Assembly (NCBI RefSeq): GCF_000400465.1
Contig: NW_008806279.1
Coordinates: forward strand, 434,001 to 498,000
Origin: Wallemia ichthyophaga EXF-994
Taxonomy: Eukaryota > Basidiomycota > Wallemiomycetes > Wallemiales > Wallemiaceae
DNA length: 64,000 nucleotides
Reading direction: 5' to 3'
Position numbers and translations under genes: made by a program. Shown here piece after piece: positions 34,019 through 45,612 of this stretch. A model generated the notes under the pieces. That model had not been told where the DNA came from. It made no database searches and saw nothing but the letters and a program-made list of their open reading frames with translations. Positions within the stretch are counted from its first letter, which is position 1; every line of letters starts with the position of its first letter.

Positions 34019-35463
34019 ATGCAAAATGAAATCCAGCACGCCAAACACAGCAGCAGCGCATCAGGCGGAGGCGCCAGCATCAGCATCAGTTCCCACAAAT
34101 TAGTGCCCTCAGCGGCATCATCGAGCGTTTCCAATATCGATGACGCTTTCTTATCAGCCCAAAATGCCTTCCAGGGATGGAAAAGACTACACACGATTAG
34201 CGCAAAGACATTCTTCTAAAAGCAGCTCACATCACCAGAAAACGGGTAAGTGAAATGCACAAAGCGTATACGTCTGAACAAGAAATCAACAAGTACTTTG
34301 TTCAATATCTCGTCATCGCCGCGTGCCATCTAATCGAAGCAACTGCTAGTGTTATTGCGGCCGCTGTGACAGAAGACATACCACCAAACAGGCGCGAAAA
34401 CGATGATAATTACCTCTTTAAACGGGAACTACTGGGAATCTACCTGACAATGGCGCCGTGGAGCGTGCCGATCAATTTTTCCATCAAACCCATCATTAAT
34501 TGCTTTGGCAGCAGGCAGCACAGTACTCGTGCGCAACTCTGCAATCACGCTTAAAATTCAGCTCATCTGGCACAGCATCTTTCAGGAAGCCGGGTTGCCT
34601 GATGGTTGTCTTAACATTATCCACAGCTCCCGCGAAAGCACACCTTCGGTAATCGAGAAGATTCTCGCTGACAATCGTCTCAGAGAAGTCTGCTTTAGTC
34701 GCTCATCGAATCTTGGTAGGCAGATGGGTAGATTGTCAGACTACTATTTGAAGCCTTCCGAACTGGAGGCGAGTTGAGTATTGAGTTTTAGTGAAAACAC
34801 CTCTCTAATACTCTATCAGATCGTTGGAACGTGTTCAATTATAGTGCTTAATGAGGCATATCTCCCCACAGCCGTCAACAACACATTTTATTATGTCTGG
34901 TTTAATTCCGGACATGTGTGCAAATCTGTGGAGAGGGTGATTGTAGGTTCATCTTCATACTAGAAGCTTATTGAGAATTTCAAGAGGATTGCCCCACCAC
35001 CATCCTCCTCATCGATCGCTATGTCTAGCCGACGAAACTCCCATAAGGCACCGAGATCGTCGTTGGCAGCTGGCCTCTATCAAAGGTCGACATTGAGTCG
35101 AACAAACTTCCAAACATCCTCCTCACTGATGTCAATTCTGGTATGGCAAAATGACAGGATACATTCGGACCTCTTGCAATCATCCAGAAATCAAAGCAGA
35201 AGGAGGGAGTGAGGGAAGATGATACTATCGGGAACCAAGCAAACGATACACACTGCGGATCGACCACTAGTGTCTAGTCGAAGAATATCGATCGCGCTCT
35301 TAAGTTCGGCAGGAGTATCGATGTCAGCGTGCTGTATATCAATGAAGGTCTCATCGGTATTAAAGGCGTAGGTCTGTCTGCAGGATCTAAGGACCCGGCC
35401 GAGGGCTTCAAGAACAGCGCAGAAGGTATTAGACAATTCACTCAGATCAAAACACATACCATC
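34019..35463 (+). pseudogene. Aldehyde dehydrogenase pseudogene
   Basis: Remnants of one aldehyde dehydrogenase appear in order across three frames. AFLSAQNAFQGWKRLHTISA near 34140 (ending in a stop at 34217-34219) is followed by LLGIYLTMAPWSVPINFSIK (34430-34490). Then come AAGSTVLVRNSAITLKIQ and FQEAGLPDGCLNIIHSSRES in another frame (34505-34775), FNSGHVCKSVERVIVG around the catalytic Cys (34890-34950), a DTFGPLAIIQ-like block (35160) and a C-terminal RQFTQIKTHTIAL (35420-35460). Several stops and frame changes separate them, and no set of normal introns repairs them all. The pattern is closest to the vanillin/salicylaldehyde-type dehydrogenases. Not functional as an enzyme in this copy. 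Confidence 0.85.
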
Positions 35464-35694
35464 GCTTTGTAATTAGCTTCTTTCTAAAGTAGTTTATTTA
35501 AACAAAGCTGCTAGGGATGTAAGGAGTGCTTAATGTGACTAGTGTCGTGTTCCGATTTGTAATGACATGTTGCAGAAAGAGCAAATAGCTATCTTGAAAT
35601 ACACATTCATAATATTACGACATCTGCGATTTCAACGCACTCTTTACTAGACATTTACTATCGTTATTTGACTTCCTTATTCACTTAGTTAAGC
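35464..35694. other. Non-coding AT-rich spacer
   Basis: No gene seen. Weak similarity to the bases before the second repeat copy (for example GAAATACACATT against AAAATACAAATT, then ATTACGAC in both) suggests that the duplicated unit may begin here, at about 35590. Confidence 0.3.
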
Positions 35695-36243
35695 CATATC
35701 CCCGATTTCAGAGTTGAGGCGACCCCACATTTTCTCCCAATCAATTACATTCAATAGAATTGCAACAATCTTGAATGTCAACAGATTTTCCCTGGAGCCA
35801 TATTAGATTCCTGTGGACGCTATGTTCCGGAAAATGTAAATCGCGTTTATAGAGCCGAATACTTGAGGATTTTTGAGTGCTTGTACTTTCAGCCAGCTAG
35901 AAAGGCTCGTTTTTATCAACAGAATGCGTCAAGTCTTCACTATATATACCCTATAGCATGCCACAGAGCGATGTCGGATTCCAATTTCCGAAAAGACTGC
36001 AGGGCGCAATTAGAGGCTCAGGGATATAGTTCTAGCAACATCTTTAAAATATCATTCAGAGCTATTTATAACTATTTTGCATTTGGAGATCACCAAAACT
36101 TGTAAATCAGCCATCTGAGATGAGATAGGCGTTAGTCGAGAAATCCAGCTTAGGAGATATTGAGGGATGGTTGATATAGAGATGTATTTTTTATGCTGAA
36201 TATGTCATGAAATTGATGTTATCGCTAAATTGTTCAAATTGTC
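35695..36243 (+). repeat. Diverged direct repeat, copy A (~550 bp)
   Basis: Aligns by eye with 37380-37931. Shared blocks include CCGATTT(C/T)AGAGTT at the left end, TTTTCCCTGGAGC and CTGTGGACGCTA in the middle, CCAAAACT(T/C)GTAAATC(A/G)G about 130 bp from the right end, and GCTAAATTG at the right end. The copies have nearly equal length and differ by many point changes. Copy A often has T or A where copy B has C or G. A short frame is partly conserved (RDIVL...SELF against RDTVL...SELT), so the element may once have coded. No family recognised; no terminal inverted repeats or target duplications seen. Confidence 0.65.
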
Positions 36244-37379
36244 AGGATATGATGTCTCTGCGTTCGGTTTCTACACTTTCCTTGGTAATTTTCAGGACTT
36301 CTCGAACATAATTTATTCAATAGAATATCTCTTATTACTGCAAGCGTCTTTAAGTACTAAGACAAATACTCAATTTACCCTTTAATCCCATGAAATCATC
36401 TTGAAGTCATTAGGTATAAAGAGATGAGTCCTGGATGAGTGCTTGTGGGGTGGGACACTAGGAATGACTTTGGTGATATATTAATGTATGTATGAATATC
36501 CTTTACTCATCCATGACACAATAATTCTGTAAGTGAGCGGACAACAAAAAGGACAAAGAATGGCAGACTGAATCAATCAAATTATAAGTGAAAGAGGCAA
36601 GAGAAGCATTTTCATCTCGCAAATATAGACAAGATAATAATCGGGGCTTTGAAACCATGGTACCAACCATATTGAGTGATGGATTTGTGGTTGAAGAGAG
36701 TTCACAGGGTGGTCGATGAATCAAGCAAATATATCATTAAAGTAAAACGATAATGTCTTAATTTCCCCAAGACCAAATGCAAAAACAGGTGATAATGATA
36801 TGACAATGCCTTTGATATCTAAGAAAAACTTAGCAACCTGCGAAGCAATAAGACGACTACAGACTCGGACTTGATTGAGATGTCTTTCACTAGTTCACCT
36901 GTAGCATTGTTAATCAACCAGTTGATCATCGCAGAGCAGCGATAGCTCAGAGACGGTCAAACACTCGCAAAATTTTGGAGTCGGTACATTTATCAAGTCA
37001 AATACATACACTGAGTACTCTATCATAGCTGGATTATTACCTTATTCTCAACACATCACATATGTAAAACTCGTCAACTCCAGGTTGAGAATAGCCTCCT
37101 CAATCACGTGTTAGTTTTAGCGCTTTAATTAATGCAAAACTGAGAAATAATGATATAATATTGTCGAATTTGACGTTGCAATTAGTTCGAGAGTGGTTTT
37201 ATCGTGTGATTAGCGCTTTGTAATGCACTGTGCTCCACCTGTTTTATGTGATACGTCGTAAGAAGAATAATTTGAGTTCAAAAATACAAATTAATACTAT
37301 ACCATTTCTACAATTACGACGCAGCCTTAATCACCTTCACACCGCCATTATTCGAAATCTCGAAATGCACTGGTCAGAA
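36244..37379. other. Non-coding sequence between the two repeat copies
   Basis: About 1.1 kb, AT-rich, with only short open frames on either strand. I find no gene, tRNA or repeat that I can support in it. Confidence 0.35.
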
Positions 37380-37931
37380 GTCAAACCTCCGATTTTAGAG
37401 TTAAGCTGAACCCCTTTTTTTTTGCTGCGTAAATAGCTTTCTGTGCATGGTGACCTTGGGTGGCCTTAATTTTTCCCTGGAGCTAGCCTTGAGCCCTGTG
37501 GACGCTACGCGTCGGAAAATATAAAACGCGTCTAACAGACTGTGAAATTGAGATATTTGGGTGGTTGTAGTCTCAATCAGCTTCAAATAACAGTCAATGA
37601 CAAATGGGCGTGTCATAATCTCCGTAAAGGCTTTATTGACTGCTCCAGAGCAATGTCAAATTGCCACTTCTTCTCTTGCAGAGCGCGATAGGAATCCCAG
37701 AGATACTGTTCTAACAAAAGCTGCCAAAGCAAACTCTGAGCTAACAAACAAGCCTTTCTGTATGAAGAGTTCCAAAACTCGTAAATCGGCCAGTTGAGAT
37801 CTGATCACTGCCATCTGGAAATTTCAAGTCGATTGACAGAGAGTGGGTAAATAAAGTGAATATTTGTTCAGAATGCCTGGTTTGGATTATAATACTGGTG
37901 CAGCTATATTGCTAAATTGCGCAGAATGTCA
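37380..37931 (+). repeat. Diverged direct repeat, copy B (~550 bp)
   Basis: Second copy of the element at 35695-36243, in the same orientation and 1.69 kb away. It is less AT-rich than copy A and keeps a slightly longer open stretch (MTNGRVIISVKALLTAPEQ..., 37597-37797) that starts inside the element. That stretch might be the remains of a coding region, but no family is recognised. Confidence 0.65.
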
Positions 37932-38133
37932 TTATGGGACATCGCAATAGTTATCTTCCCGTTTCTTTTGCCATTTGCAGATTAACTTGGGCAAAGTAAG
38001 CTCCATTAGGCGACGGCTGCTGCACCACGCTATCTGGCTTACAAAACAGAACACTCACACAACCCCGTCTATCTCTTCTGAGGAGGAAGAATCATTCGCG
38101 AGAATTCAAAAAATATAAATAAATAAGCATAAT

Positions 38134-41100
38134 CTAACCATTTACAACAACTCGCTCCATGAACGATCCAATGATAACAGGCAGTCTTCTCTCTGTAGCG
38201 TTTAGAACGCTCTTGCTGCGGTCGACGACGGCGTTAAAGTCTTCTGCCAGTGCGCCGCTGATGTCTCTCTTGAGGGTGGCCGAGCTAGAGGTGGAGGTAG
38301 AGGAAGGGGTGGAGGAGCGATTGAGCGATGAATACCCCGCGCCACCGACCTTAGTCCACATGGCCATCTGTGTAGCGGTAAGGACGAGGGTAGCTTCAAG
38401 GACGCATTTTGCGCGTCCCGTTTCCTCACCGTGCGACTCCTTCTGGCCGCTCTTAAGGTTATCGATGCAGTAGCTAGCGAGGTCGAGCAGCGTGCCTACG
38501 GAGGCCATCTCGCCCATATTGATGTTCGCGTTCTGGGGTGTGTGTGTTAGTTTGAGAGTTACCTCACGTATAATACACGCACGGGCTGGACCAGTGCATA
38601 CGACTCAGCAGGCCATTCGGGTCTTTGGCGTGTGAGGACGGCGAGACAGTCGAGAGAGCTAGTGAGGCCTAAGAGGACATCTTGCGTAAGTGCTACGAGC
38701 GCATCAAGGAGACCGTCACTAAACTCTCTCTCACCGCCATGCAGACGCTCACGCTCGTGTGCCGTAAGTGGCTCGACAAGCTGCAGGACGAGGTGCGGGT
38801 GCGTTAGGCCATATGTGAGCTGCTGGAGGAGGTGCATGGCGCGCAGGTTGAACGCATGCAGGACTGCCTTGCTAGGCTGTGAGCGGTGGCCGTAAGACGT
38901 CGTCTGTGCGTAGTGCTCCGAGTTGGCTATCGATGCGAACAGTCCAACCGTCAAACGGAGCTCTTCGACTGTAGCGAGGTTGAACGGCGTCTCGGTGTTC
39001 CAAGATAACACTCCCGCTAACTGCGCGCCGCTGAGCTGAATCTGTCGCAGGAGCGTTAGCATACACGCACTCATTCTCACTCATACGCTAGTAACTTACA
39101 AAGCCGATTATCTCCACATCGATCAATTGCGAGCTGCCGCCTAGAACGTGTATGAGGGCGGTGAGAACGGAGAGCATACGGCACCATGCCGTATGCCATG
39201 GATTGCGTGTGGCCATGTATGCAGGATCGCACGACAGCACAGCTCCCTGCTCGGCAAGGCCGGCGAGAGTGGACGAGGCGTATGCTGCAACAAGGCCATC
39301 TAGCGCCAAGCGCTCAGCGGCGGGTGGGAAAGACGCAAGGATGAGGTGGAGGTCTACGACAGCCTGCAGGAACGGTGGCCGAGAGGTGATTTGCGCATCA
39401 ACGTCATCCTCCGCCATTCCTTCGTCCATGATATCCATTGCGTCTGCTGCCATCGCATTAGCGGCAACGTCGCTGGTCGGCTGCGGAGCTGCGTTGACAG
39501 GTATTTTGCTGAACACATCTAGCGACAGCCGTACCACATCGGCTTCCACCAGCAAAGGCAGCCAGTAAGCGACGTTGGGAGCCAGTGGGTTCTTGACTAT
39601 TGCCATAAATGTCATCACTAGCAGATCGAATTCCTCGTCACTGCTGGTGGTGCCACCGTCTTTGGCCGCTTCTAGCGATGTCGCCATGCAGGTGATAACA
39701 GTAGCGAGTAAGTCGCGGCATGCACTGCCCACCTGTCTGCTCTTCTCCTTAGTAATATCTACTTGTGCAGCTGCGTGCATGGTGAGGAAGACGATCTGCA
39801 TCGCTTGAGTGTGGAAAGGCGGCGTGAGGTTACCCCTGCAGCTATCGACGACAGGCATAGAAGGGAGATTAACCATTCTCTCTACGTCGATGATGAGCTG
39901 AGCGGGGTTGAACTTGTCAGCGTGAGTGTGAGTGTCAGCTCCCCGCCTTTTCTTTAGTCCCAGCTCGAGCAACTTGAGTATGAGCGTGAGGCGCTCGGCG
40001 TGGACGCCCACCATGACACTGCCCTGGCGCGACTCCGATGCAGCTTCGCCGGCGGCGCGAATTGCGCAGAGAGAGGCGGGCGTGTCGCTACCACTGCTAC
40101 CATTACTGTCATTGACACTGATCGACGCACACGCCTTCTCGACAAAGCCAACGACACTGCGGGTAAACGCTATTTGTGCATCGACGATGCTCCAGTCGAG
40201 GTTAAGTTGCATGATGTGTTCCATGGTTGCGTGCACGAGATCGCCATCGACGGCGGCCTCGCCAGCACCGTCACCGTCTAGATCGCCAGGATCACCGGCC
40301 GACGCTACAAACCCATCCAGCTTCACCTTGAGCAATGCAGTGTTGAAGACGTACTCGGAGCCGAAGTGGGTGACGGCATTGTGAGTGTGAGTGAGAGTGT
40401 GCATGTGAGTATGAAGGTGATTGTGGTATTGCGACAGATCCAGCCCGTCGAAAGCGAGCTGAATGCTAGAACGGGTAGTGGAATGCAAGGGTGTGTCAAA
40501 GCTGTTCACCATGGCAGCATCGACGAGTTGGCCGAGATTTGCAGCGAGGCGAGCGGTGCAATGCGCACTCGCACTTGCATTTGCACCAGTACCAGCGGCG
40601 GTCTCGCCCGCTACTCTGCGTCTATCGCTAGAGATGATCGACAGGGCGGCTGCGGATGCTGAGCGGCGGTGAGCGTAGGCGGCGACAGCGACACTGAGGG
40701 CGGTGGCGGAAGTGGAAGCGGTGTAGGCTGATGTGTCACCGTCGTCCCCGTCTATGAGCGACTCGGTGTCATGCGTGTGTGTGGGCGGTACACGCCCCGC
40801 ATCTTTCTCCCCTACGTCTCCTATCTGACCCCAGAAGCGCTCGTCGCTGCGCAGCCCGGCTACTGCAGACAGCTGTCCATCGAGATGAAGCCAGACGGTG
40901 TCGAGGAAATGCAACACGGCGCTGAGGAGCGCTGGGGCAGCATCGTATAACTGCGGCTGTGGGGGTGTTGGAAAAGGGGGTCAAAATAAGAGCTTGAACA
41001 TGCTGCTACTCACCCATATCTCCACGTTCTCAGAAGCGATATCCAAAGCAGTCTTTTGTAGCTCCTTCTCACCTAAGTTTAGCTTTAAGTTATCCTTAGT

Positions 41101-43851
41101 GTTATCCCTATTCTCCATGTCTTTTGCGCTTGTGCTGGCGGCGACAGACTGCCTGCTGCGCTCGTGGATAAGCTCGCGCGCGGCAGCGCCGACACTCTGG
41201 CCGGTGAGAAGGAGGGTGGCGAGACCGGGCTGAGTGGCGACAATGGCAGCGCAGAGGGCCCACACATGGCCTCTGAGCTGGTCATCTGCGTAAGGGTCCG
41301 CGACGATATCCACCAGCCCACGCACCGTGCTGTGCGGGTCAGCAAAAAAGCCAGCCAGCGAAGAGCTTGGTAGGGTGTAGGCGCAGAGGGCGGTGAGGAG
41401 GCGTGTCGACTGCAGGCGGATGGCGAGTGTGGAGTGTTTGCTGGCTATGTACACCGCTAGCATGTCTACCAGCTCCAGCTCCAATTCCAGCTCTTGGGTT
41501 TGTGTGTGGCCGCTGATCCCCCTTTCCTTCTCCTTCTCTCTCTCCTCACGCCGCACCGATGCGCCCGCTGCGCGTGCAACGGAGCGGTCGAAGAAGACTC
41601 GACGCAGGAGACTGCCTGGCTTGCGAGGGGTGTCCTCACTCTCAACCTCAACCTCCCCCTCGCTTTCACCCTCGCCCTCATCCTCACTAACGAGAAGGAT
41701 ATGGGCGAGTCTGAGGGTGCATTCCAGGAGATCTTCAGCGAGAGCGGCATCCTGATTTCTGCCAGCCTGTGCAAGTCTATCCACAGTATCAGCGCCGCCG
41801 GCGACTACTCCCACAATAGGTGTGAGGGTAGAAGCATTCGCGTCTTTCAACAGACACTTCCCGACGAGGTTGTTAAGCGAGGGAAGAGTGATACGATCAG
41901 CGACGATATCAGCATAAAGGCGAGTGAGGATGCCCCCCATAGCGAGTTTATCGGCGAGGTGCACATAACGCCAAGAGGCGTGCACGGCGTACACATCGGC
42001 AACGCTCCACGCCACAGCCCGCTCAAGCACGCCCCCCTTCAGACGCGTGAAAGCTGGTGTGGAGGTGAGGGTTGACTGCTGCGTCTCGGTGAAGAGAGCG
42101 TGTAGGAGTCGGAGCAGACTCAGTGTCATGCCATATACCCCGCTCGTGCGCTCGTGCATGACCACTGGCGACGATGGCGTGAATAGCGATGTGCTACCGC
42201 GCAGGAATGTCCATACGCGTCCAGGGTACGATTGCAAGAGACTTGAAAGAATGTCGAGCGAGGCGGAGACTATGTTCGTGAGTGTTTGCTTGTTTGCTTG
42301 ATTCCCATTCCTGCGCCCCACCGTAGGTAGTGCCGATAGACATTTGTCGATCGTGGCAAATAGCACTGCTACTAGGTCCAGCCCTTCTCCGCGACCAGAA
42401 TCACGCTCAGCGCTCCCGCCTATGTGCTCCACTAGTAGCGGCGCTATGTCAGGATTGCCGCTGAGAACCCCCCCTATCAAGTTCAACGAGGATAGAACGG
42501 CAGTGTCGTATAACTCGTCATTCTGTTGGAAAAGTGGTGCTGTAGAGCTGCCACGTGTGTTTGACCTAGCAGACAACCAGTCAGAGAGGAGCGTTCCAAC
42601 GACATTCCAACCGCTGACAGGGACATCCCAGGATATCACAGCTGGCGGTTGGAGATTGAGAGGGCTGAGTTGACGGCCAATGGAGTGTAATGGGAGAGGG
42701 CTATGCAAGCCGGGTAGATTGCTGACATGGTTCGCTATTCGGATGAGTGGATCAGACTCGTCGTTGTGGGAGGAGGCGTCGAAGAGGGTGGTATAGGATG
42801 GCAGAGAGGAAAAGTAGAGAAAGACTCTTTCAGAAGCATGAGAAGCTTGCAGGAGAAGTTGGTGGTCTTGTGTGGGTGTGGATGAAGGTGAGACACCGGA
42901 CAGAGAAATGAGGAGATTGAGGAGAGAGAAGAAGTCAAGGGGCCACCTTCCCCTAGCGATGTCTATAATGAGGGAGGCGGGCAGTTTAGAGTCGTATTGG
43001 AGCCAGAATTGATGGGCTAGGGGAGCAGAAATGGGCGTAGATGAAGAGGAGAGGAGGGAGGAGAAGGAATTGACTAAGCCATCAAAGTCGGAGATGAACG
43101 AAGGGTGTACTATGGACAGAGTGGCGTCCAGAAGACCCTTGAAAATGGATCTATATGCTAGTTGGTTGTAAGTGGAAGGGCGTTGGAAGGTGGGGGAGAG
43201 GGAGAAAGAGGAGAGTTTTTGGAACAAGTTGAAGGATGGGTGGAGGAGGTGGCTGTAAAGGAGCTGGTAAAGGGGTTGCGGGTGGTGTGTTGGGAGGAGA
43301 AGATCTCTAAGGGGGGAGAAGGAGGAAGGGAGGGGACTGCTGTATGATTGGATGGCGTGAGTGATCTTAGAGAGTGTATAGGACCAGGTGAGAAGGATAG
43401 AAGGGTCGTTAACTCGTTGTAGGATGGAGTTGTGGAGGTCGATGATGTTGTCCGGATGGTTGAGGTGTGCAATGGAGGAACCGTGGTCTACGCTGTAGGA
43501 CAGACTTTCGACGTTGAACATTTCAATGACGAGGATGGTGAGGTGGTGGGTGAGTGGGCTGTCGTCGGATCTAGACAGTCGCAGGCTGAGTAGCTGATTG
43601 AAGTGAGTATCGGAAGGAGGATTTGAGTTGTAAAAGTGGGTAATTAGCTGGTTTGAGTAATTTAGAAAAGTGAGACATATAAAACGCGGTATTCAACGTA
43701 CTAATTGGGTGATTAGGAGGGGGTCATTGGAGTTGCTGGGACTGTGACTGGAAAGAGATGTAGACAGGTTATTTATAAGAAGATTTAGAATATTTTCATC
43801 AAATTCGTCCAATTCGAGTAAATTATTCAAATTTAAATTATCAGATTCCAT
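38134..43851 (-). CDS. NUP188: Nucleoporin Nup188
   Basis: A large alpha-solenoid scaffold protein of the nuclear-pore inner ring. Exons are 43702-43851, 41014-43593, 39100-40956, 38583-39041 and 38134-38532 (1814 aa in phase). Exon 1 ends LLITQL and exon 2 begins LLSLRLSRSDDSPLTHHLT, joined across a 108-nt intron, the longest in the window. Supporting patterns are WTFLRGSTSLF with HERTSGVYGMTLSLLRLLHALF, WSVADVYAVHASWRYV, DVVRLSLDVFSKIPV, and a terminal helical region NANINMGEMASVGTLLDL. There are no FG repeats. The related Nup192/Nup205 is the alternative. The 5' half is Ser/Pro/Leu-rich and poorly conserved, so that part of the model rests on the open frame. Confidence 0.82.
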
Positions 43852-43888
43852 CGAATAGGACCAACGTCTTCTCGAAACGAACGGTGAT
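43852..43888. promoter_or_regulatory. 37-bp divergent start-codon spacer, NUP188 / CCT2
   Basis: Only 37 bp separate the two start codons. Any promoter and both 5' UTRs must therefore overlap the neighbouring transcript. Confidence 0.6.
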
Positions 43889-45510
43889 ATGTCACAGTGG
43901 GTTATAAGCAGGGAATATAAATATTTTATATTAATAAACCAATTAGACCAATTTTCTCCAAGGATTCCCAAGAAGAGAGAGGTGAGAATGCGCGTCTGTC
44001 TACGTTTGTGGGTGGAACAGCGTTAGGTGATTTAGTCAAGTCAACGCTTGGTCCAAAGGGAATGAACAAGATATTGCAATCTGGTACTGATGGTGGTATC
44101 ACAGTGACTAACGACGGTGCAACAATCCTCAAATCAATCCCATTAGACAATCCAGCTGCTAAAATCTTGGTAAATATTTCAAAGGTACAAGATGACGAAG
44201 TTGGTGATGGTACTACATCTGTTACTGTTCTAGCCGGTGAGCTATTAAGAGAGGCTGAAAGATTGGTCAATTCAAAAACCCATCCACAAGTTATCGTCGA
44301 TGGTTACAGGATTGCTACAAAGGCTGCTTTGGAATCACTTGAATCTGCTGCCATTGACAACTCAGCCAACTCGGATGCCTTCAGATTAGACCTCTTTAAC
44401 ATCGCTAGAACCACCCTCTCCTCAAAGGTCCTCTCCCAAGACAAGGACTACTTTGCAAACTTGGCTGTTGACGCTGTCTTACGTCTCAAAGGCTCCACAA
44501 ATCTCGAAAATATCCAAGTCATTAAGAAAGTCGGCGGTAAACTCACAGATTCCTACCTCGACGAGGGTTTCATCTTAGACAAGAAAATTGGCACAAACTG
44601 TCCAAAGAGAGTCGAAAACGCTAAAATTCTCATTGGTAACACCTCCATGGATACTGACAAGATTAAGATCTTTGGTGCTCAAGTTAAGGTTGACTCTACT
44701 GGCAAATTAGCCGAATTAGAAAGAGCTGAACGCGAAAAAATGAAGTCAAAAGTTCAACGCATCAAATCCCACGGAATAAACACCTTTGTCAACCGCCAAC
44801 TCATCTACAACTACCCTGAATCCTTATTCGCTGAATCTAACATCACCTCGATCGAACACGCTGACTTTGAAGGTGTTGAGCGTCTCGCCTTGGTTACTGG
44901 TGGTGAAATTGCTAGCACCTTTGACAATCCTGACCAGGTTAGAGTTGGTGAATGTGATCTCATTGAGGAGATTATGATCGGTGAAGACACATTAATCAAG
45001 TTCTCCGGTGTCAAAGCAGGTGAAGCATGCACCATCGTCTTACGCGGTGCCACTACACAGATGATCGATGAAGCTGAGAGATCTCTCCACGACGCTCTCT
45101 CTGTTCTCTCACAAACCGTAAAAGAATCTAGAACAGTCCTTGGTGGTGGTTGTGCAGAGACTCTAATGGCGAAAGCTGTCGACGCGCAAGCACGCAAAAC
45201 TCCTGGAAAGAAGGCTATTGCTACTGAAGCATTCGCCAAGGCACTCCTCCAAATGCCAACTATTCTTGCAGACAATGCTGGTTACGATTCTGCTGAACTT
45301 GTCGCAAAACTGCGTGCGAGACACTACGATGGTGATGAAAAAGCTGGTTTGGATATGCTCAAAGGAGAAATTGGAGACATGAAGCAGCTAGGTATTACAG
45401 AATCATACAAACTCAAGAAACAGGTCGTCTCTTCTGCGTCTGAAGCAACAGAAATGCTACTCAGAGTCGACACCATTTTGAGAGCTGCTCCAAGACAACG
45501 TGAAGGATAA
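43889..45510 (+). CDS. CCT2: Cytosolic chaperonin TRiC/CCT subunit beta
   Basis: One of eight subunits of the ring chaperonin that folds actin and tubulin. Exon 1 is only 8 nt (43889-43896, ATGTCACA); after a 50-nt intron with a GTGGGT donor, exon 2 (43947-45510) continues in phase as [20 protein letters not shown]. The product has 523 aa, the family's usual length. Group II chaperonin motifs are [28 protein letters not shown], the nucleotide-site [15 protein letters not shown], the beta-type [10 protein letters not shown] and a DAYKLKKQ-like [23 protein letters not shown] near the end. Confidence 0.96.
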
Positions 45511-45612
45511 TTGAGGTGTTTGTTTCAGTTGTAAAAAGATATCTTTGAATTTTTCATTTTTTCATTTCCCCGTCTGAATCACTGTGGTCTTCTCTCTTGT
45601 GACGTAACTACC

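Noticed and set aside
34255-34777. Open frames of 90-99 residues taken as separate small genes
   Set aside because: They are consecutive pieces of one aldehyde dehydrogenase in different frames, better described as a pseudogene.
35025-35457. Minus-strand open frames of 80 and 88 residues
   Set aside because: They lie opposite the C-terminal remnants of the aldehyde dehydrogenase pseudogene and show no similarity of their own.
39152-40672. Several plus-strand frames of 64-150 residues opposite NUP188
   Set aside because: They are shadows of a long real gene with high GC at third positions; none has a domain.
43852-43971. NUP188 start at the upstream in-frame ATG at 43971
   Set aside because: It would run through CCT2 exon 1 and the CCT2 first intron on the other strand and adds a Trp/Tyr-rich segment with no likeness to nucleoporins.
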